Numbered from the stretch's first letter, positions 23,405-35,790 are shown. The stretch is DNA of 64,000 bases from Acorus gramineus (GCA_030737835.1 CM060849.1:21188074-21252073); one strand, 5' to 3'. Numbers and translations: made by a program. The notes: generated by a model from the letters alone, not told the origin.

Positions 23405-23830
23405 ACAACGTTTGATTGCACGATTAGATAATCAAACAAAAAAACTTGACAGCTTCCTGCAGATAGATTTCAAGCAAATAGTGCTTAAAAACTGCAATTT
23501 TCAAAAACTAGAGGAAGAGCTTCTTGCATAATCAGTTTTAAATCCAACATATACAGAAAATCAGTTTTGCAATCCCACCACCAAACACTATCTTAGGGTG
23601 TGTTTAGTTACGCGATAGCAAAACTGATTTTACAGGAAACTGACCCTCCAGCTTTTGAGAATCACAAATTATGAACACTATTTGTCTGAAATCTATATGC
23701 AAAAAACTGTTACAGTAAAACTGTTTAATTACACATTGCAAAAGAAGCTTCATATAAATAGAAAAGCTATCAAATCTGTAACCAAATCCTATCTATAAAA
23801 TTGTCTGTTGTTTTTCCATTTAGTTAGGCC
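23405..23830. mobile_element. Head-to-head pair of one MITE family
   Basis: The stretch 23405-23590 (GCAGATAGATTTCAAGCAAATAG through CAGTTTTGCAAT) is matched in reverse complement by 23591-23800 (TAGCAAAACTGATTTTACAG through ACTATTTGTCTGAAATCTAT). A third relative, split by a hAT-type insertion, is at 34930-35650. Confidence 0.6.
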
Positions 23831-24101
23831 ATCAGAGTTGGGTCAGGTTGAGGTAGGTTGGTTTGACCCGGCAGAGATACCTATCTAGATCAAACGGTGT
23901 ACAAGAGAATAGCTTCTAAGTTAAAAAAGCTGAAAGGTCTACAAAACTAGTGATGAACGTTGCAGATGCCTTTATAAGTGACAATGCCAATGACATCTGG
24001 GTTTTTCATCTGTCGTTCCGAGTGATATATTAACCGCCCGAGAGAGGATGACCTGTCTACCTCAGATACCTCTTATCATTTTTCATTTTAAAATTCAAAG
24101 C

Positions 24102-24486
24102 ACATGTTTGGGTAGAGGGTCAATGGTGTTTTAAGCATATTTGGATGTCAATGTATGATGAAATTAAATGATGTATCAATTCTATCTTTCCCTAGTATTA
24201 AGCTATTTTAAGCAATAAGAGTGGATCCCACCGTCAAATCAATTGTCATCACTTTTATGATTCAGGGATCCGCAGGTCACGTCATTTTTCACCTTTTTTA
24301 TATTTCTTTATCCATATCTTACTCACAATTTATCCATAGTCAACCACACAATAAAACTTTATCATTATAAACAAGAATAATTAAAAACATAACTAAACAT
24401 AAAATCTCTTATTCCACTGCTATAGTAATTTATTTCTAGAATAGTCATAAACTCCATAATAGTTTATCTCTGTCCAAACGGCACCA
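24102..24486. mobile_element. Probable MITE
   Basis: Left CATGTTTGGGTAGAG and right CTCTGTCCAAACGGCA are imperfect inverted copies about 385 bp apart. AT-rich and non-coding between. Confidence 0.4.
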
Positions 24487-27339
24487 AAACAAATAAGGTG
24501 TTTTTTTTTTTTTTTTATGGTTCAAGAAGAAATAAGGTGTACACACACAATTTTAGATGGGATCCACTAAATGCTGGATCCCATTAATTCGTGTCAATCA
24601 CCAATCAAAAGCTAAAACGTGTTCCCTTGCATGCTAAACTTGTGACATTTTGCAAACTTTCTGAACATGTGTCAGTCTTTGAGGACCGACAAAACTGATG
24701 GACTCCAAAATTGATCTCATCCCATCTCGTTAACAACAAAAAAAATATGCCCCTCATTACCTAAAAAAAGAATATGCATCATTAGACAGGATATGTAATT
24801 TATCACCTTTTTTTAGTCCATACAAATATATTTAGTTTTACGAATGTACACGCTTTGTTCTATGAAGCACGCACATTCAAAAAGATAAAAAAAACACAAC
24901 AAAAATAAAAATTATATGGGGTTGTCCCTAACAATAATAATGTCAAAGAATAATGTCAAAGAACAACCTTGAATGCAATCCAATTATATGCAGTCCCAAA
25001 TGTTATGGATTTCTAAATGTGTATTAATATAACAAAACATGTATATTTAAATTAAAACATTATATACTCCAATAAATTGTATATAGTTCTTATACAAAAT
25101 AAAAAAATCACGCGCTTAATCTATCAACCTTATTTTACAACTCATTAGGATACATGAGACAACAAACAATGCCTAGTACAAAATGGTGTCACCTACAAGG
25201 AGAGGAAAATGTTAGAGATAGTTATTTCTACGGTCACTTTGGAGTCCCAACATGTTTTCTACTTTTACTTACGCAAAAAAAAATAAAAAAATTGAAGTAT
25301 ATACTATAATTATTTGAATGTATACTTTCTTGCATTTTCCTTAATCAAGTATATAGTCTGTCTAACCAACTAAGCCCACAAAACAGGCGAAACAACCAAA
25401 ACAGAGAAAACAAGAAATTTAAAAGAGCAACTCCAAAAACTCCAAACATAAAACAATCTCCAACTACTCTATAAAACTTATACGCAGCGAGGATGAAAAC
25501 ATTTAATACAAGCTCCACCACTATGACAACAGGGTGAACACTTTTGACATGAAAACAAAGAAAAAATGTGAAAAATAACAGCAATCTTTGCTTGCATAGA
25601 GTAATAAAATTTTGAATAGTTCATGCAAGTATGCCAGGATGCAACACGTCATGGCATAATAATGATCTGTTATTTGTCTCAGAGGATAATACAGGTTGAT
25701 TTAGAGTTTCAACTTTCCAACTTTCGCCATCAAATATTTAACAATTAATTTGTTTGTAGCTTTGAAGATATCAGAAGACAGTCCTTTAAAACGTGTTGCA
25801 CATGTAATAGTTGTTGAGAATCCCACATGACCCCCACCCACACCCACACCCAGATGAATGAATTGTGTTTGAAGAATAAAATCAGTGTGGACAATGACAC
25901 TTGAGATCTTGAACGAGAAAATATAGAGCTTCTAAATTGGGGAATCACATATTTGGAGATATATCTGGAAGGGAACAGCATCTTGGCCATTGATTGACTC
26001 TATTAAATTCATCTTGAGAGGCAAATTCCTAATTGAATCCTTGAAAGTTTGTTTACAGAGACACTGTTAACTCTTTCTTCTATTGGGAATTTTGATTCCA
26101 CTCCCATCACATATCCCTTCAAATACCATGAGATATAACAATACCATTTTCGACTTGCTGATAACCTTGTTCCACTGTATGTGATGAAGAACATTTTTTT
26201 TATTATTGTGTTTTTTCTCGAACGAAGATGTTCAACCAAAATAGATCTCTTTAATTGACTTCTTGAATCTCCATTTCTGATATAACATTTTGATTTTTTT
26301 TTTAAAATGTAAGTCGGGATGTTTCCTGTATAATATTAATGAGATATAGTGGAAATCCGAAAAAAGGGAGGACAAGCTGGCTTCCCAAGATAGGCATAAA
26401 ACTAAAGCCCTAAAACCGAAATTAGCCTCCCAATGGTACATTATTTGTCCACAAAAAGCCCATCCCTGTTTATGATCACCATTCAGCCAAAATAATGTAT
26501 TTATTCCAGCTTTTCAAACTTTCAATACACTGTTCCTTGGATGGAAATTTCTCTTCTTTGTGAACCAGATGCGCCAACAAACCACATGGAGGACTTGTTT
26601 TTAGCACTTCTGTGCCATTTCTTTTGTTTCTTTTCTGTGCATGAAATGCCACATCTAATGTACCAAACTGATATCTCATTTCCAACCTTTTCTCAATTTT
26701 TTTTTTTTTTTTTGCTATGATTTTCTCAAAATTGTTGGAACTCCCACATAGCTCCATATGGTAGGTGCAGCAAGACAGCAAGTTATTTATTGTTTCCACC
26801 GCCTAAAATCTCTCTGTTTTGTCCCTCAAAATCATTGTTTGAAAATCCATAGAGTCTTCTTAGCATGTTTCAGCCTCTGCAACCCCCTCATCCATTAGGT
26901 TCTTTCAAAGCCGTGAACACCATAGTCATGAAAAAAATGTGCTTTTTGCCTCTGCAACCTCCAATCCAATATTTATTAAGTTATGCTTGCAAACTGACTT
27001 TTTCAAATTTAGTTCAGAGGATGATATGTTGGTGGTCCTGAGGGGAGGGTCATGGGTCATTCAGGATCATATCCTTTGCCTACAAAGGTGGAAGGATGAT
27101 TTTGATCCATCCACGGCAAGTTTCGAATTGGCACAGGTTTGTATTCATTTTCCAAACTTGCCACTGGAATATTGGGATGGCATTACGCTTACAAAGATTG
27201 CAGCGTTTGCTGGTACCCCGATAAAGGTGGAGACAACTGTGGAAGAATTTGGTAGGTGCCATTGTGCGAGGGCATTGGTGGAAGTTGATCTTTGTCTCTC
27301 CTTGAGTCCAGGAGTGCGAATTGGAAAGTCTTATCGATG

Positions 27340-27605
27340 GCAACAATTTATATATGAATTGTATCCCTCGTATCAAGAAATAAATGGAATAATGTGTATT
27401 ACGTAATGAATGCCGAAAGGTCCCTTATATAGTTACAAGATGTACAAACCCTAAAACAAAAAAAGACCAAAATACCCATGACAAAAATTCGAGTGTTGCC
27501 CCCCAACCCCCGGGCCTCCGGGAATAGGCCCAACAACAGGCCTATCCAATAACTCCAATTATCTGTCAAAGATGTGGTAGAATAACTCATACCACCTCAC
27601 AATGT
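27340..27605 (-). mobile_element. Possible LTR-like insert within the LINE (fossil)
   Basis: This stretch breaks the LINE protein similarity. On the minus strand it has TATATAAGGG-like sequence, AAACCCTAA-rich DNA and a GGTGGTATGAG end, typical of a plant LTR promoter region. Boundaries and family cannot be fixed, and no internal region is present. Confidence 0.3.
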
Positions 27606-30495
27606 ACAGAACCAAGGGTCAGAACAGATCTTGGAAAGGAGCAGCCAGGTATTGAAAGGACAGGGAGTCCACCGAGACTGAGTCAGTCACACAATCTGGA
27701 AGCGTCCCAGGAGGAGGGTCACCAGAAACCAGCGGAACAATGGAGGGTTGTTCCCCCTAGTTGATGTTCAAGACAAGGTAGTAAAGTGGAGTCCACAAAT
27801 ACCAACTCCCCTTCAAAGAGTGGTCCAACAAAACTAGCCAAATTAAATGGGAAATTCCAGGCTCTAACGATTACTGAGTCAGATACATCAGAAAATCGGA
27901 TAAATGCAACCGGGAAAAAGGTAGACATTCACATTGCAGAAGACTAGAAAGGAAGGTATTAAGGGGAAGGAGCAGACTCCAATTTTGAACTCCTGAAATC
28001 CAACGGGAGCTGGTAGCTCAAGGGTATCACCAATTGTTCACCCAAACAGGGAGCAACAATTGGATGAAACTAGAGTTCCTGAGACAGTAAGGGGACATTT
28101 TTAGCCCAAAATTGTTTCTCTAGTGGAAGCAGCAGTGCAGGGCTTGAGGACAAGATCAAGCTACATATCTTATTATGGGGCAGTCGTCCTCAAACCCATG
28201 GATTATTACTGGTATTTATGCCAGTCCGAATCCATGTCTGCGATTTCAATGTTGGGAAGAGACAGCAGCCTGTTCTTTCTATAAATTTACCAACTATAAC
28301 AGCAGGGGATTTCAATACATTGTTATGGCCAATGGCTAAGAGGGTGGATTTACCTGATGGTCTATTACGGACTCAGATGTCTTCAGATCAGGCAGAGGAG
28401 CTGATTAAGCCTTTCACTGAAATAGAAATTGAACAGGTAGTCAGGTCTTTACCATCCAATAAGGCACCAGGGCCTGATGGTTTTATAAAAAAAATTGGCC
28501 GATCATCAAAGAAGATCTGTTAAAGACTGTTAACTACTTTCACGGGGAAGAGAAATTACCAATTTCATGGGGTTCTACCCATGCTCTAATTCCCAAACAA
28601 AAAAATCCTGTAAATCTGAAGGATTATAGACTGATAAGTATTTGAGACACAATATAAGATTGTGTCCAAATTACTTGTGCAACGACTGAAAAAGGTTTGG
28701 TGAGTGGGAACACAGTGCGTTTGTGTCAAATCGTTCTATGCATGAACATCTTATCTTAGCTCAAGAGATGGTACATTCGCTCCGTATCCGTAAAGGTAAA
28801 CATGCTATGATGGGGATCAAGATTGATCCGGCAAGTGCATGACTCTGTGGATAGACGGTGTGTACAGGTGCTTAAACAGTTTGGTTTTCCTGATAAGTGG
28901 ATTAGATGGATAGAGCAATGTCTATCAGTAGTTCATTTATCTGTGTTAATAAATGGTTCTCCAATGGTGTGGTTTCCAATGGAACGTGGATTACGACAGG
29001 GAGATCCATTGTCACCATATATTTTTGTATTAACAGCTGAGGTGTTGTCAGCAGTAATTCGGCAAGAGGAGGAAGCAGGGCGTTACTCGGGTTTTCAACT
29101 AGATCCACGACTGACAGAGAATCATTCTCCTCCACCTATTTCCCATCTGCTTTATGCAGATGATTTATTATTACTAAGTACAGCAAAGCCATCGCAATGC
29201 CAGTGTATTTGTGATATTCTTCAGAAAGTGAATTTATTCACGGGTTTATCGATAAATTGGCATAAGTCAGATATCATGTTCTTGCCTCAGATACCGTTTC
29301 AATTTCAAAGATGAATGGAGAGAATTTTAAAGATTAAAAGTCGAGGTCGGCCATGGAGGTACCTGGGCATTTCAATTTCAGTAAATGATAAAGATAGATT
29401 TTAACCAATCTTAGATGGTCTAAAACAAATATTACAAGGGTGGCAGAAGCCATTACTTAGTATGGCAGGCAGATTAACTTTGGTGAAATCGGTCCTGTAG
29501 TCATTACCTCAGCATTCTATGAGAGCTTCTTGCTCGAGAACTATGGATGCTTGCAAGTAGGATATTGAAGCCAGTAAATTCCTGTGGGGAGGGACATATA
29601 AGAAGCGGCCGATGCACTACATCAGCAGGAAGCGTATTATTAGAGACAAGGATAAGGGAGGACTGGGTTTAAGGTTGATGAAAATAATGAAGGACGCAGC
29701 TTTAGCCTCAATGGCCTTCCAGGTTCTTCTTCAGCCGACCATGGCAAGAAATTTATTTTGCGTGAAGTATCAATGAACAGCTAATCCATGGGAAATTAAT
29801 AGGATTCCAAGAGTTTCCCAGGTATGGAAGGCTCTTTGTCATGGATCGAGATTAATCAGGATGTTTTTAAGGAAAATTCCGGGAGAGTTAAGCTCTGTGG
29901 ATCGAATTTGGGATCCTTGGCTGATGCCGGTTCCATTTCTCACATCCCGATTTTCATTAATATGGACTCGGTATTCCTTGATATAAAATTATCATCAGTA
30001 GTAACGGAGGATGGTTGGAATGTTCCTTTTTTGGAAAAAAATATTTCCCAACTTTTGGTTAAATAAGATTATGCGATCAGAACCCCCAAGATCAAAGGTC
30101 ATGAAGCTTATTGGACCTGGGAGGGGTCAATGGTGCATACTCCTCGAACTACAGATATATACCCGCTGTTACAAGGAAATACTTCACCGGTTGAAAAACG
30201 AGCATGGAAAGAGATATGGAGATTACTAGTTTTTCCTCGTGTTAAAACCTTTGTTTGGCAATTAGTTTGGAATAGTTTACCTACTAAGGTGTTATTGGAT
30301 TCGCGAGGAATTTCCATGGATACTACATGTTCAATTTGTCACTCCTACCCGGAAACTGCTGCTCAGTTGTTCACACAATGTTCCTTGGCTGCAGAGTCTT
30401 GGCATCTAATACCGCGTTCGCTTCGACCTCGACAGAGAATTTGGCAAGCAAGTAATTGGTTGGAATTGTTGGTTGCCAGAAACTGGGGTGATGAT

Positions 30496-30591
30496 CAGAG
30501 GGCGATTCAAAAATGAATTGTATCCACTCTCATGTCATGGAAGCAGAGGGCGATTCAAAAATGAATTGTATCCACTCTCATGTCATGGAAG
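30496..30591. repeat. Perfect 48-bp tandem duplication inside the LINE
   Basis: Units 30496-30543 and 30544-30591 are identical (start CAGAGGGCGATTC, end TCATGTCATGGAAG). The duplication arose after insertion or in a recent parent copy. Confidence 0.9.
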
Positions 30592-31516
30592 TTATGGAAG
30601 GCATGAAATTGCCTAATATTTGAACACAAGACCCCAGATCCAGTGCTCATTGTAAGCCGCATAATGGGTATTTATAAAGAGTGCTTGACTTTACTAAGTG
30701 GTGAGGATCTGATTGGTGTATCCAGCTAGGAGGAGCATATTAATAGACTGAATATTCAGTCACAGGTAATGAAACTCCCTAAGCTTCAAGGTTCTGATGA
30801 TTGTCTAATGACAGATGGTTGTGTAGATGCATAATCTAGACAGGCAGGAGCAGGTTTTATACTTGTTAATCCAGAAGGGAGGCAGGTACTGGCTGCTGGA
30901 TTCAAAGCTTGTCCATGGGCAAGCATAATTGTCATGGAGGCTAAAGCTATTAAATTTGGTCTCCAAATAGCATATGAAATGGTAGTTAGACATTTGGTGG
31001 TTAAATCAGACTCATTGACTTTAATAAATCTGTTACAAGGTTCTAGTTTGGGACCTCCCCAGATTTGTCAAGTGGTGGAATACATTAGATACTTCGTATC
31101 ACGTATGGAATCGGTGAGATTTGAATGGGTTCCTCGGGAGGATGTTCGTGCCCCAGAAAGTCTTGCCCGATATGCGCACATACATCAAATGGATGATATT
31201 TCTGTAGGTCTCATGGATGATACTATCCCGAGAATACTTCATCCTTTTGTAAGTAGTATTTTTGAATGTACAGCTCAGTCTTGAGCTGAGGACTTGAAAA
31301 TGTACATACTGTTAAAATAAAATAATACTATACGCCCTGTTTTGGGTCTTGTTACCAAAAAAAAAAAAAAAGTGGATGCATTCTTAGAAAGCATGTATCA
31401 AACACAGTACCACTACAAGCAATGCAAAGAAAATGCAAACCAAACCAAAATCAACTCCAAATTTTTTTAAAAAAAGAGAGCATAAACATCACCTCATAAA
31501 AGCCCAAGTAAATCAA

Positions 31517-31930
31517 TCAACTCTTCGATGTCTTGCCCATTTCCCAAACAACACCACCATCCTCTGCAAGAAATCAAACAAAACCCCAGTAAAAAAAAAT
31601 TCAAACCCTCCCAAAAAACCAAGTTCCTCCAATCAAAACAACGACAACCCGACCTTCCATCTTCTTGTCGATCCAAGCCTCGATGAGCATGCCGGCGCCG
31701 ATGCCCGCGGCGGCGTACACCGCGGTCACAGCGATCGCTTGTGGCCAGGGCCTCCGAGGGAGGAAGTAGTAGTCGGGAATCTGCCTGACCTTCCTCGGCA
31801 GCCGCTTCTTGGTCACCGGTCCACTGGTCGTCGTCGTCGCTGCCGCGGTCGACGTTTCGGGACCGGCTTCGGACGACACGGTTTTCCAGTCCATGCTCTT
31901 CAACGGGTCTTTAGGTTCTTCGGTCGCCAT
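31517..31930 (-). CDS. Small single-helix conserved plant protein (107 aa)
   Basis: Two exons, 31654-31930 and 31517-31563, joined by a 90-bp GT-AG intron; the junction restores EEDGGVVWEM, a C-terminal pattern I recall from plant homologues (the KEDGGVIWEF type). The N-terminal half is polar and Ser/Thr/Ala-rich (MATEEPKDPLKSMDWKTV). Then come the basic KKRLPRKVRQ, the conserved PDYYFLPRR (about residues 53-61) and one transmembrane helix (about 65-84, Ala/Gly-rich) with GIGAGMLIEAWI. I recognise it as an uncharacterised family conserved in land plants; the function is unknown. The 3' end is only 145 bp from the LINE poly(A). The start is the first Met, followed by the conserved MATEE-type N-terminus. 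Confidence 0.8.
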
Positions 31931-32281
31931 TGATGAAAATTTAAAAAGGCAAAAAAAAAAAAATCGCTCAAAGAGGTACAATTTGGGATGGTAGGGTTTT
32001 TTTTAAAGGGTCTTTTGAAGGGAAAGAGAGAGTGTTCTAGATCTTATGTTTCTCCTTATCTTACACTCGCTTTACTTCGCTAACCTAAAACATCTCGGAT
32101 TGCGGGGTTCATCTAGGGCAAGCTCGAGGCGCTCTTCAGTAGTTTCGTCGTCGTCGCGGGAGGAGAAGCCGAAGCCGTTCGAGCTGCTCCAAGGACGTCG
32201 CGTCGTTTCTCGATCCTCCGATGCACCACCTTCGACGATTCTAAAGATTGTTGGACGAATTGTTTATGTGTTTCATACAAA
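31931..32281. promoter_or_regulatory. Shared spacer between the 107-aa gene and tRNA-Tyr
   Basis: 350 bp between divergent transcription units. It is GC-richer than the surroundings at 32100-32240. Nothing identifiable beyond a presumed 5' UTR and promoter. Confidence 0.35.
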
Positions 32282-32375
32282 CCGACCTTAGCTCAGTTGG
32301 TAGAGCGGAGGACTGTAGTTCGGTTTCAGCCTTTCAGCCATCCTTAGGTCGCTGGTTCGAATCCGGCAGGTCGGA
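32282..32375 (+). tRNA. tRNA-Tyr (GTA) with a 21-nt intron
   Basis: The 7-bp acceptor stem CCGACCT/AGGTCGG, D-arm GCTCAGTTGGTAGAGC, anticodon stem GAGGA/TCCTT and T-arm GCTGG-TTCGAAT-CCGGC all pair. Anticodon GTA is 32315-32317. The intron 32319-32339 starts one base 3' of the anticodon, the canonical site; nuclear plant tRNA-Tyr genes always carry an intron here. Mature length is 73 nt before CCA addition. Confidence 0.97.
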
Positions 32376-32376
32376 C

Positions 32377-32382
32377 TTTTTT
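32377..32382 (+). terminator. RNA polymerase III terminator
   Basis: Six T residues directly after the tRNA discriminator base and one C, followed by a second T-run. Typical Pol III stop. Confidence 0.85.
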
Positions 32383-33609
32383 CATTTTTTTATATATATA
32401 TTTTTTTCTCTTTTAAAGAAGAAAATTGGGGATGACAATCCTATAACCCCATATGGAGTGTGACATTGGATTATTCGTTCCTGAGAACTATATTGTGATA
32501 GATAATAATTCATGTTGAATAAGAAACTTTTTTTTATTGTCTTTTCTGTTATTTTCATTGGGAAATGTAAAAATAATTTTTGTTGTTGTTTGATTCACTT
32601 TGGATAAAGCGATGATAAACTAGTTGATAAGGGATGAATAAGAGTTTACGCCTTTTAAAATGACCATTATACCCCCTGTGAATAGTATGAGAGATACATG
32701 ATTGATTTGATAAATGTGACAATTTTTAAAATCTGTGTGAGACTGTTAGGTGAAATAAATTTTTTAAAATGACAGAGAATGATATTTTTATCTATTGGCA
32801 TAGATAAGTCTTGATAAGCAATTCTAACATTTCCTTATAATAGTTATCAGGTTTTATCCTAGCTTATCCAGACATAACTATCGGAGTTTATTATATCAAA
32901 ACAAACAATTTTTTTAAGTTATTCTCATGTATTTTTTATTATTCTTGCCTTATGTTCTACGCCATACGGGGGGTAAAAGAATGTGATGTGGTGACCGCTA
33001 TCCCACGCTCAAGTTTTTTATTTGAAAAAACATTTGAAAAATAAGATTTTGAATAAAGTGATTTAAATAAGCTTGATTATTGAAAAAATAAGCTTTTTGT
33101 ACTAAAAGCTATAAATAATTTTTTAATTAAACTTTCAATCAATTTTTTTTTAATTAAGCCTATTTTTTAGAATACGTTTGACAGTACTTTTCAGCTTTCT
33201 ACTTAATTAAAAGCAGAATCATTTTATTTAAGTGATATCAAACGCCCCCTTCGAATAGGGCGCCGACACACACTTTTTTGCTGATCAAATTAGTAAGCTA
33301 CATTTACTTGTTTGTCCACTCAATTGTTTTGTTGGTTGCTTAAACATTTCTGAGTGTGGTTATACATATAATTATATATATTTTGTTCATTATATGTTAT
33401 TTCAGGTAATATTTTTTGCGTGGGCTGATAATTTAATAGAAAATTGTTAGCATTATTTGCAACGCGCGCATGCACACATGCACATATATTTATAATAAAA
33501 TATTATTTTTATACACGTGTCAAATATACATGAATCTAAATGTACAATATGTAACTACAATATTGATATAAGTAATACGATCAATTTATATATCATGTAA
33601 TAAATATAT
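32383..33609. other. Gene-free AT-rich spacer with MITE-like repeats
   Basis: A probable MITE lies at about 32574-32913, with TTTTTGTTGTTGTTTGATTC on the left and AAAACAAACAATTTTTT on the right. 33014-33250 is the second copy of the repeat at 22801-22995. No gene is seen. Confidence 0.45.
33014..33250. repeat. MITE-like repeat, copy 2
   Basis: Matches 22801-22995 in order: TGAAAAATAAGATTTTGAAT, GATTTAAATAAG, TTTTTAATTAA, then TACGTTTGACAGTACTTTT-like and AAACGCCCCC ends. Confidence 0.5.
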
Positions 33610-34507
33610 GGTGAATTGTCCAAATACCCATACAGTCAACCTCTAATATTTCCTGTGGCCCCATCTATTAAAAATAAATTTCTGTACCTCTGCAGCAAAC
33701 ACCTAATTTTTTTTTCTACCCTTATCCCCTTAGTTCTCCCAGCCCCACAAAATCGCAGTTTTCCCCTTGTAAGTGTATATATGTTTTCTGTAACTTGGAG
33801 AACACAAAATATAATTTTTGTAGATATTACCTGTAAATGCATTATTATGTAATGTAAAAATGGTAACTTGCAAAGCACTAGAAAAACAAACATTAATGCG
33901 TAACATTAATATATATGTAGTTCTTATATTGTCATGAAGTACACACTTGTTGATATTTTTTAAATTTATTTGGGTGTTTGACTAATTGTTGTATCTCTAA
34001 TATAGTTTGAACTGCGCTTTCTTCCTAATGATGTACGCTTGCTAACTCGAAGGTGTAACAGTGGATTCAATTTCAACCAAAATGACATGAAAATAATCAG
34101 ATTAAATACAACATCTTAGTTCATTAGGGTAGGAAAAGAACATCGGAATGTAAACATTAGATGAATTTAAGTACTTTGATGTATTTATTGTGATAAAATA
34201 TTTTTTAAGTGTTATGCATTAACGTATATTTCTAGTATTTTGCAAGTTATCATTTTTATATGACATGCATAGTAATGCGCTTACAGATAATATTTTCAGA
34301 AATTACATTTCGTATTCTGAAAGTTAAAAAAAATATATATGCACTTACAGAGGGAAAACTGTGATTTTGTGGAGTTGGGGGAATTAAAAGGATGAGAGTA
34401 GAAAAAATATTAGGTGTTTGCCGCAGGGGTACATAATTTTTTTTTTAAAAGGTGGGAGCACGGGAAATATTAGGGGTTGGCTGCAAGGGTATTTGGACAA
34501 TTAACCC
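33610..34507. mobile_element. Long-TIR Mutator-like foldback element (MULE-MITE) with 9-bp target duplication
   Basis: An 898-bp element whose two halves are inverted copies. The left arm starts GGTGAATTGTCCAAATACCC; the right arm, reverse complemented, starts GGGTTAATTGTCCAAATACC. Matches continue for about 315 bp per arm, including CACAAAATCRCAGTTTTCCC and TAACTTGCAAARYACTAGAAA. The direct repeat TAAATATAT flanks it at 33601-33609 and 34508-34516, the 9-bp size expected for Mutator-like insertion. No transposase is present. Confidence 0.88.
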
Positions 34508-34929
34508 TAAATATATATAGAATTCAATTGACATATATTTAATGAATATCTTTAATTTTAAATTATTAAAATTTGAATGTATGGATATGATTTATCCAAA
34601 ATTGATTTAAAAATCTTAAATCTTTAAATAAACATATATGATTAATTTTTTTTAATAAATAACACATAATAAAATACTAATTTTATAAACATATCAAATA
34701 AATGTGAAATTAACTAAATTATTAAATTTAAATATGTTAATATGATTTATTTTAATATGATTTTGAAATTTAAAAATATATTTATTATTTCTCTAAATTT
34801 GATTTAAAATATTAAAATTTGAATAAATAGATTTTATTGATTATTAAATTTATAGGAGAATAAAAATAAAAATAAAAATTGGATTTTTTTAATAAATAAA
34901 TGGAATATATATTTTATCAATGCCCAATC

Positions 34930-35650
34930 TAAAACTGCTTGTTGCAGATAGATTTTTAAACAAATAGCATTCAAAAGTTGCTATTGAAAAAAAACAAAGG
35001 AGATAGATTTCCATGGAATCAGTTTTAACTTTTAAACCCACACTGTCTGCATAAAATCAGTTTTTGCAAAACCTGCAACTAAGCCTGTCAATCGGACGGA
35101 TACGGATCGGATAGGCCCATATCCGTATCCGAATTAGATATCCGAAAAAATATCCGTATCCGATATCCGACGGATATTCCAAAACCCATATCCGTATCCG
35201 ATCCGAAAATCCGGATACGGATTCGGATAAAATCTGAAATATCCGAACCAGATTAAAATATAAATTTTTTATAAAATCTTAAGTCCTAACATGGTTAAAT
35301 AGGTATCCACTAAAGACATAAAAACACAAATCTTAATATAGTTAAATAAGTATTCAACATGGTTAAATAGGTTTGTGTTTTGTCATAGATCATGAGCCAT
35401 CCAAGGGTTGAAACTAATTCTAACATATATAAATAAAATAACAGTTCGGATACGGATATTTTTCGGATCGGATATAGGCTATATCCGATCCGATCCGAAA
35501 ATTTTCGGATACGGATTATTTGGTTCGGATACGGATACGGATTTTCGGATATTGGATATTTTCTGTATTTTCAGATACGGATTCGAATCAGATACAGATA
35601 TTTTTTCAGATAATTGACAGGCTTACCTGCAACTAAACATTACCTAAAGT
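34930..35650. mobile_element. Older MITE split by a nested hAT-type MITE
   Basis: 34930-35071 and 35626-35650 together match the family at 23405-23590 (GCAGATAGATTTTTAAACAAAT, AATCAGTTTTAA, CAGTTTTTGCAA, then CAACTAAACATTACCT). The block in between is the hAT-type element, so the outer copy was present first. Confidence 0.6.
35080..35625. mobile_element. hAT-type MITE with 13-bp TIRs and 8-bp target duplication
   Basis: 546 bp. It starts TAAGCCTGTCAAT and ends ATTGACAGGCTTA, a perfect 13-bp inverted repeat. The 8-bp direct repeat CCTGCAAC flanks it (35072-35079 and 35626-35633). An 8-bp duplication is the hAT signature. The interior is packed with GGATACGGAT / ATATCCGTATCC motifs, mostly pointing outward from each end, and has no coding part. 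A second, older copy is at 21.8 kb. Confidence 0.9.
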
Positions 35651-35790
35651 TCGATAGTGGCTAACAGATTAACAAAAGCATTAAAAATAGGAGAGGGTCT
35701 TCCTATCATCATCCAATCCAATCCAATCAGAATAACAACCAAATCCCAATGCACATCTCTCTTTCTCTGTCTCTCTCTCTTGCTGGAGGG

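Larger units (their letters stand above)
22996..26899. other. Gene-free MITE-rich spacer
   Basis: Holds the inverted MITE pair at 23.4-23.83 kb, a probable MITE at 24.1-24.49 kb and otherwise AT-rich DNA. Short ORFs between 25.3 and 26.8 kb show no recognisable domain. I see no gene. Confidence 0.45.
26900..31371 (+). mobile_element. Degenerate L1-type LINE (RT, zinc-binding and RNase H parts)
   Basis: Read on the plus strand, 26939-27330 encodes an ORF1-like DUF4283 segment (GGSWVIQDHILCLQRWKDDF, FPNLPLEYW). Near 28210-28500 a short endonuclease-like piece (TAGDFNTLLW) is joined to the N-terminal RT motif LPSNKAPGPDGF, so most of the endonuclease is missing. RT follows at 28820-29320 with GLRQGDPLSPYIF and the catalytic YADDLLLL. 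A reverse-transcriptase zinc-binding region lies at 30180-30480 (WKEIWRLLVFPRVKTFVWQL). RNase H is at 30800-31260 (MEAKAIKFGLQIA, SDSLTLINLL). A 15-A tail at 31357-31371 marks the 3' end. Frames are interrupted many times; the copy cannot be active. The 5' end is approximate, and no target-site duplication was found. Confidence 0.85.

Noticed and set aside
32046-32291. 81-codon plus-strand frame before the tRNA
   Set aside because: Ser/Arg-rich, overlaps the start of the tRNA gene and lies in the promoter of the divergent 107-aa gene. No homology recognised.
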